Source of the DNA: Nitrospirae bacterium CG2_30_53_67
GTDB taxonomy: Bacteria > CG2-30-53-67
Assembly (NCBI GenBank): GCA_001873285.1
Contig: MNYV01000031.1
Location: 1 to 6,488 of the forward strand
Direction: 5' to 3'
DNA length: 6,488 nucleotides
In this document: positions 5,841 to 6,488 of the stretch, one piece after another
How positions within the stretch are numbered: the first letter of the stretch is position 1
Layout of the letters: the number at the start of each line of letters is the position of its first letter
Made by a program: the position numbers and the translations under genes
Notes under the pieces: generated by a model
Databases searched by the model: none
What the model was told of the DNA's origin: nothing
The model's input: only the letters and a program-made list of their open reading frames with translations

Positions 5841-6488
5841 TGAATACCTCCTCGAATGGATCGAGTTCCACTGGATGATTAAGGTTCCTATATTCCAGAA
5901 CCATGAAGTTCTTCATAAACCTGGCCAGGACCCTGTAATAGGGTTCATGGCTGTTGGATTGAATCCGCCCGCAGTACTCAGGCAGCCAGTTTAAGATATG
6001 CTCCTCAATAAAACTCAGTTCCCTTTCTCGAAGCAGTCCGCGCGCCTCGGTCTCGCCCTCATCAGCGGCCCTCTTCTCTCCAAGACAGAGAAAACGGAGG
6101 TATTCCATCTGCGTGAGGATATGATCAGGGAGTTCTCCTCCCTCCCGGACCGTAAGGCCGTCCTCGGCATAGATGGAGCGGCAATCCAGGGCAGCTTTAC
6201 CCATCACCCTCCCCTCCTGGTAGAACGATTCGTAGGGCGGGGCCACAAGAGTGGGAAAGGCATTGACAAAAAGCCTGGTATGCTCAGCGGCCAGTCTGGT
6301 CAGCGTCCCGGCCTGGTCCTCATCCTCCTCAAATGCCCTAAGGAGTCCCCGGATCTCTTCCATCAAATCGGGCCTGAGACAACACCGGGCGGAGATTCCG
6401 CAACACTCCTGCACCGTATTTAACAGACGCTCCAGCAGCCGGCCCCCGCACTCCTCGGCGCCGGATGAGACGTCATCCGGCGGACGGA
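5821..6488 (-). CDS. TorD/DmsD-family molybdoenzyme chaperone (5' end beyond window)
   Basis: The frame stays open to the window edge: 24 more codons precede the GTG at 6414, which has no ribosome site, so the true start is probably outside. RPPDD at the edge resembles the start of a TorD-family helix. 221 residues are visible. In numbering from the first full codon (6486), EHTRLFV (68-74), APPYESFY (82-89), ELPDHI (118-123), an EYLRFL segment (128-133) and FIEEHILNWLP (159-169) mark the all-helical TorD/DmsD/NarJ fold. Such cytoplasmic chaperones bind the Tat signal of a molybdoenzyme and hold it until cofactor insertion; the client here is surely the overlapping catalytic gene. The N-terminal part is unusually Cys-rich (C13, C28, C29, C35, C36). 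The gene end contains the strong ribosome site of the catalytic subunit, so the two are translationally coupled. Confidence 0.9.
   Translation of the reverse strand, partial: RPPDDVSSGAEECGGRLLERLLNTVQECCGISARCCLRPDLMEEIRGLLRAFEEDEDQAGTLTRLAAEHTRLFVNAFPTLVAPPYESFYQEGRVMGKAALDCRSIYAEDGLTVREGGELPDHILTQMEYLRFLCLGEKRAADEGETEARGLLRERELSFIEEHILNWLPEYCGRIQSNSHEPYYRVLARFMKNFMVLEYRNLNHPVELDPFEEVFNEVKKV
5846..5852 (-). promoter_or_regulatory. Strong ribosome binding site of the catalytic subunit
   Basis: AGGAGGT, 5 nt before the ATG at 5840, lies inside the end of the chaperone gene. It fixes the catalytic-subunit start and suggests strong translation of the catalytic subunit relative to the chaperone. 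Confidence 0.8.
6459..6482. repeat. Perfect 10-bp inverted repeat with 4-nt loop
   Basis: CGCCGGATGA (6459-6468), loop GACG (6469-6472), TCATCCGGCG (6473-6482). It would form a stable GC-rich hairpin in RNA or DNA, or serve as a symmetric binding site. It lies inside the frame assigned to the chaperone, in its poorly conserved N-terminal part. On the coding strand no T-tract follows, so it is not a standard intrinsic terminator. Confidence 0.6.

Noticed and set aside
6412-6414. GTG as start of the chaperone
   Set aside because: There is no ribosome site upstream, the frame stays open to the window edge, and the upstream residues resemble the N-terminal helix of the family, so the gene is better treated as 5'-partial.

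Overview
The window holds one compact, co-directional gene cluster on the minus strand, cut by the window at both ends. Read 5'->3' on the minus strand the order is: a TorD/DmsD-type maturation chaperone (5' end missing), a Tat-exported molybdopterin oxidoreductase of the Psr/Phs (polysulfide/thiosulfate reductase) branch of the DMSO reductase family, its four-cluster [4Fe-4S] subunit, a Tat-targeted Rieske protein, a b6-type cytochrome b, a subunit-IV-like cytochrome b C-terminal protein, and a membrane-anchored multiheme cytochrome c (3' end missing). The first two genes overlap by 20 bp and the other gaps are 4 to 84 bp, so the set looks like a single operon. No tRNA, rRNA, CRISPR, IS element or plus-strand gene is visible, and no stretch over 100 bases lies outside a gene.

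The host is most likely a respiring, probably anaerobic or microaerophilic Gram-negative bacterium. This is inferred from multiheme c-type cytochromes, a Psr/Phs-type molybdoenzyme, Tat export, strong AGGAGG-type ribosome sites and a GC-rich codon pattern. Desulfobacterota or Nitrospirota would fit, but the sequence alone does not settle the taxon.

The main point of interest is the architecture. A Psr/Phs-type catalytic pair normally docks on an NrfD/PsrC membrane subunit for quinone exchange. None is present here. The position is filled by what looks like a complete split b6/subunit IV/Rieske quinol oxidoreductase, with a multiheme cytochrome c where cytochrome f or c1 would sit. A reasonable model is one electron route linking the (mena)quinone pool, hemes b, the Rieske cluster, the multiheme cytochrome and the periplasmic FeS/molybdopterin enzyme. 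The direction (reduction of an acceptor or oxidation of a sulfur-, arsenic- or selenium-type donor) cannot be read from the sequence.

Details worth attention: cytochrome b carries a Cys aligned with the cysteine that binds heme c_i in cytochrome b6. The Qo PEWY motif of subunit IV is replaced by APWI. The cytochrome c has five CXXCH motifs plus two expanded candidates (CX3CH and CX9CH). The chaperone has a Cys-rich N-terminal part, and its coding sequence contains a perfect 10-bp inverted repeat.
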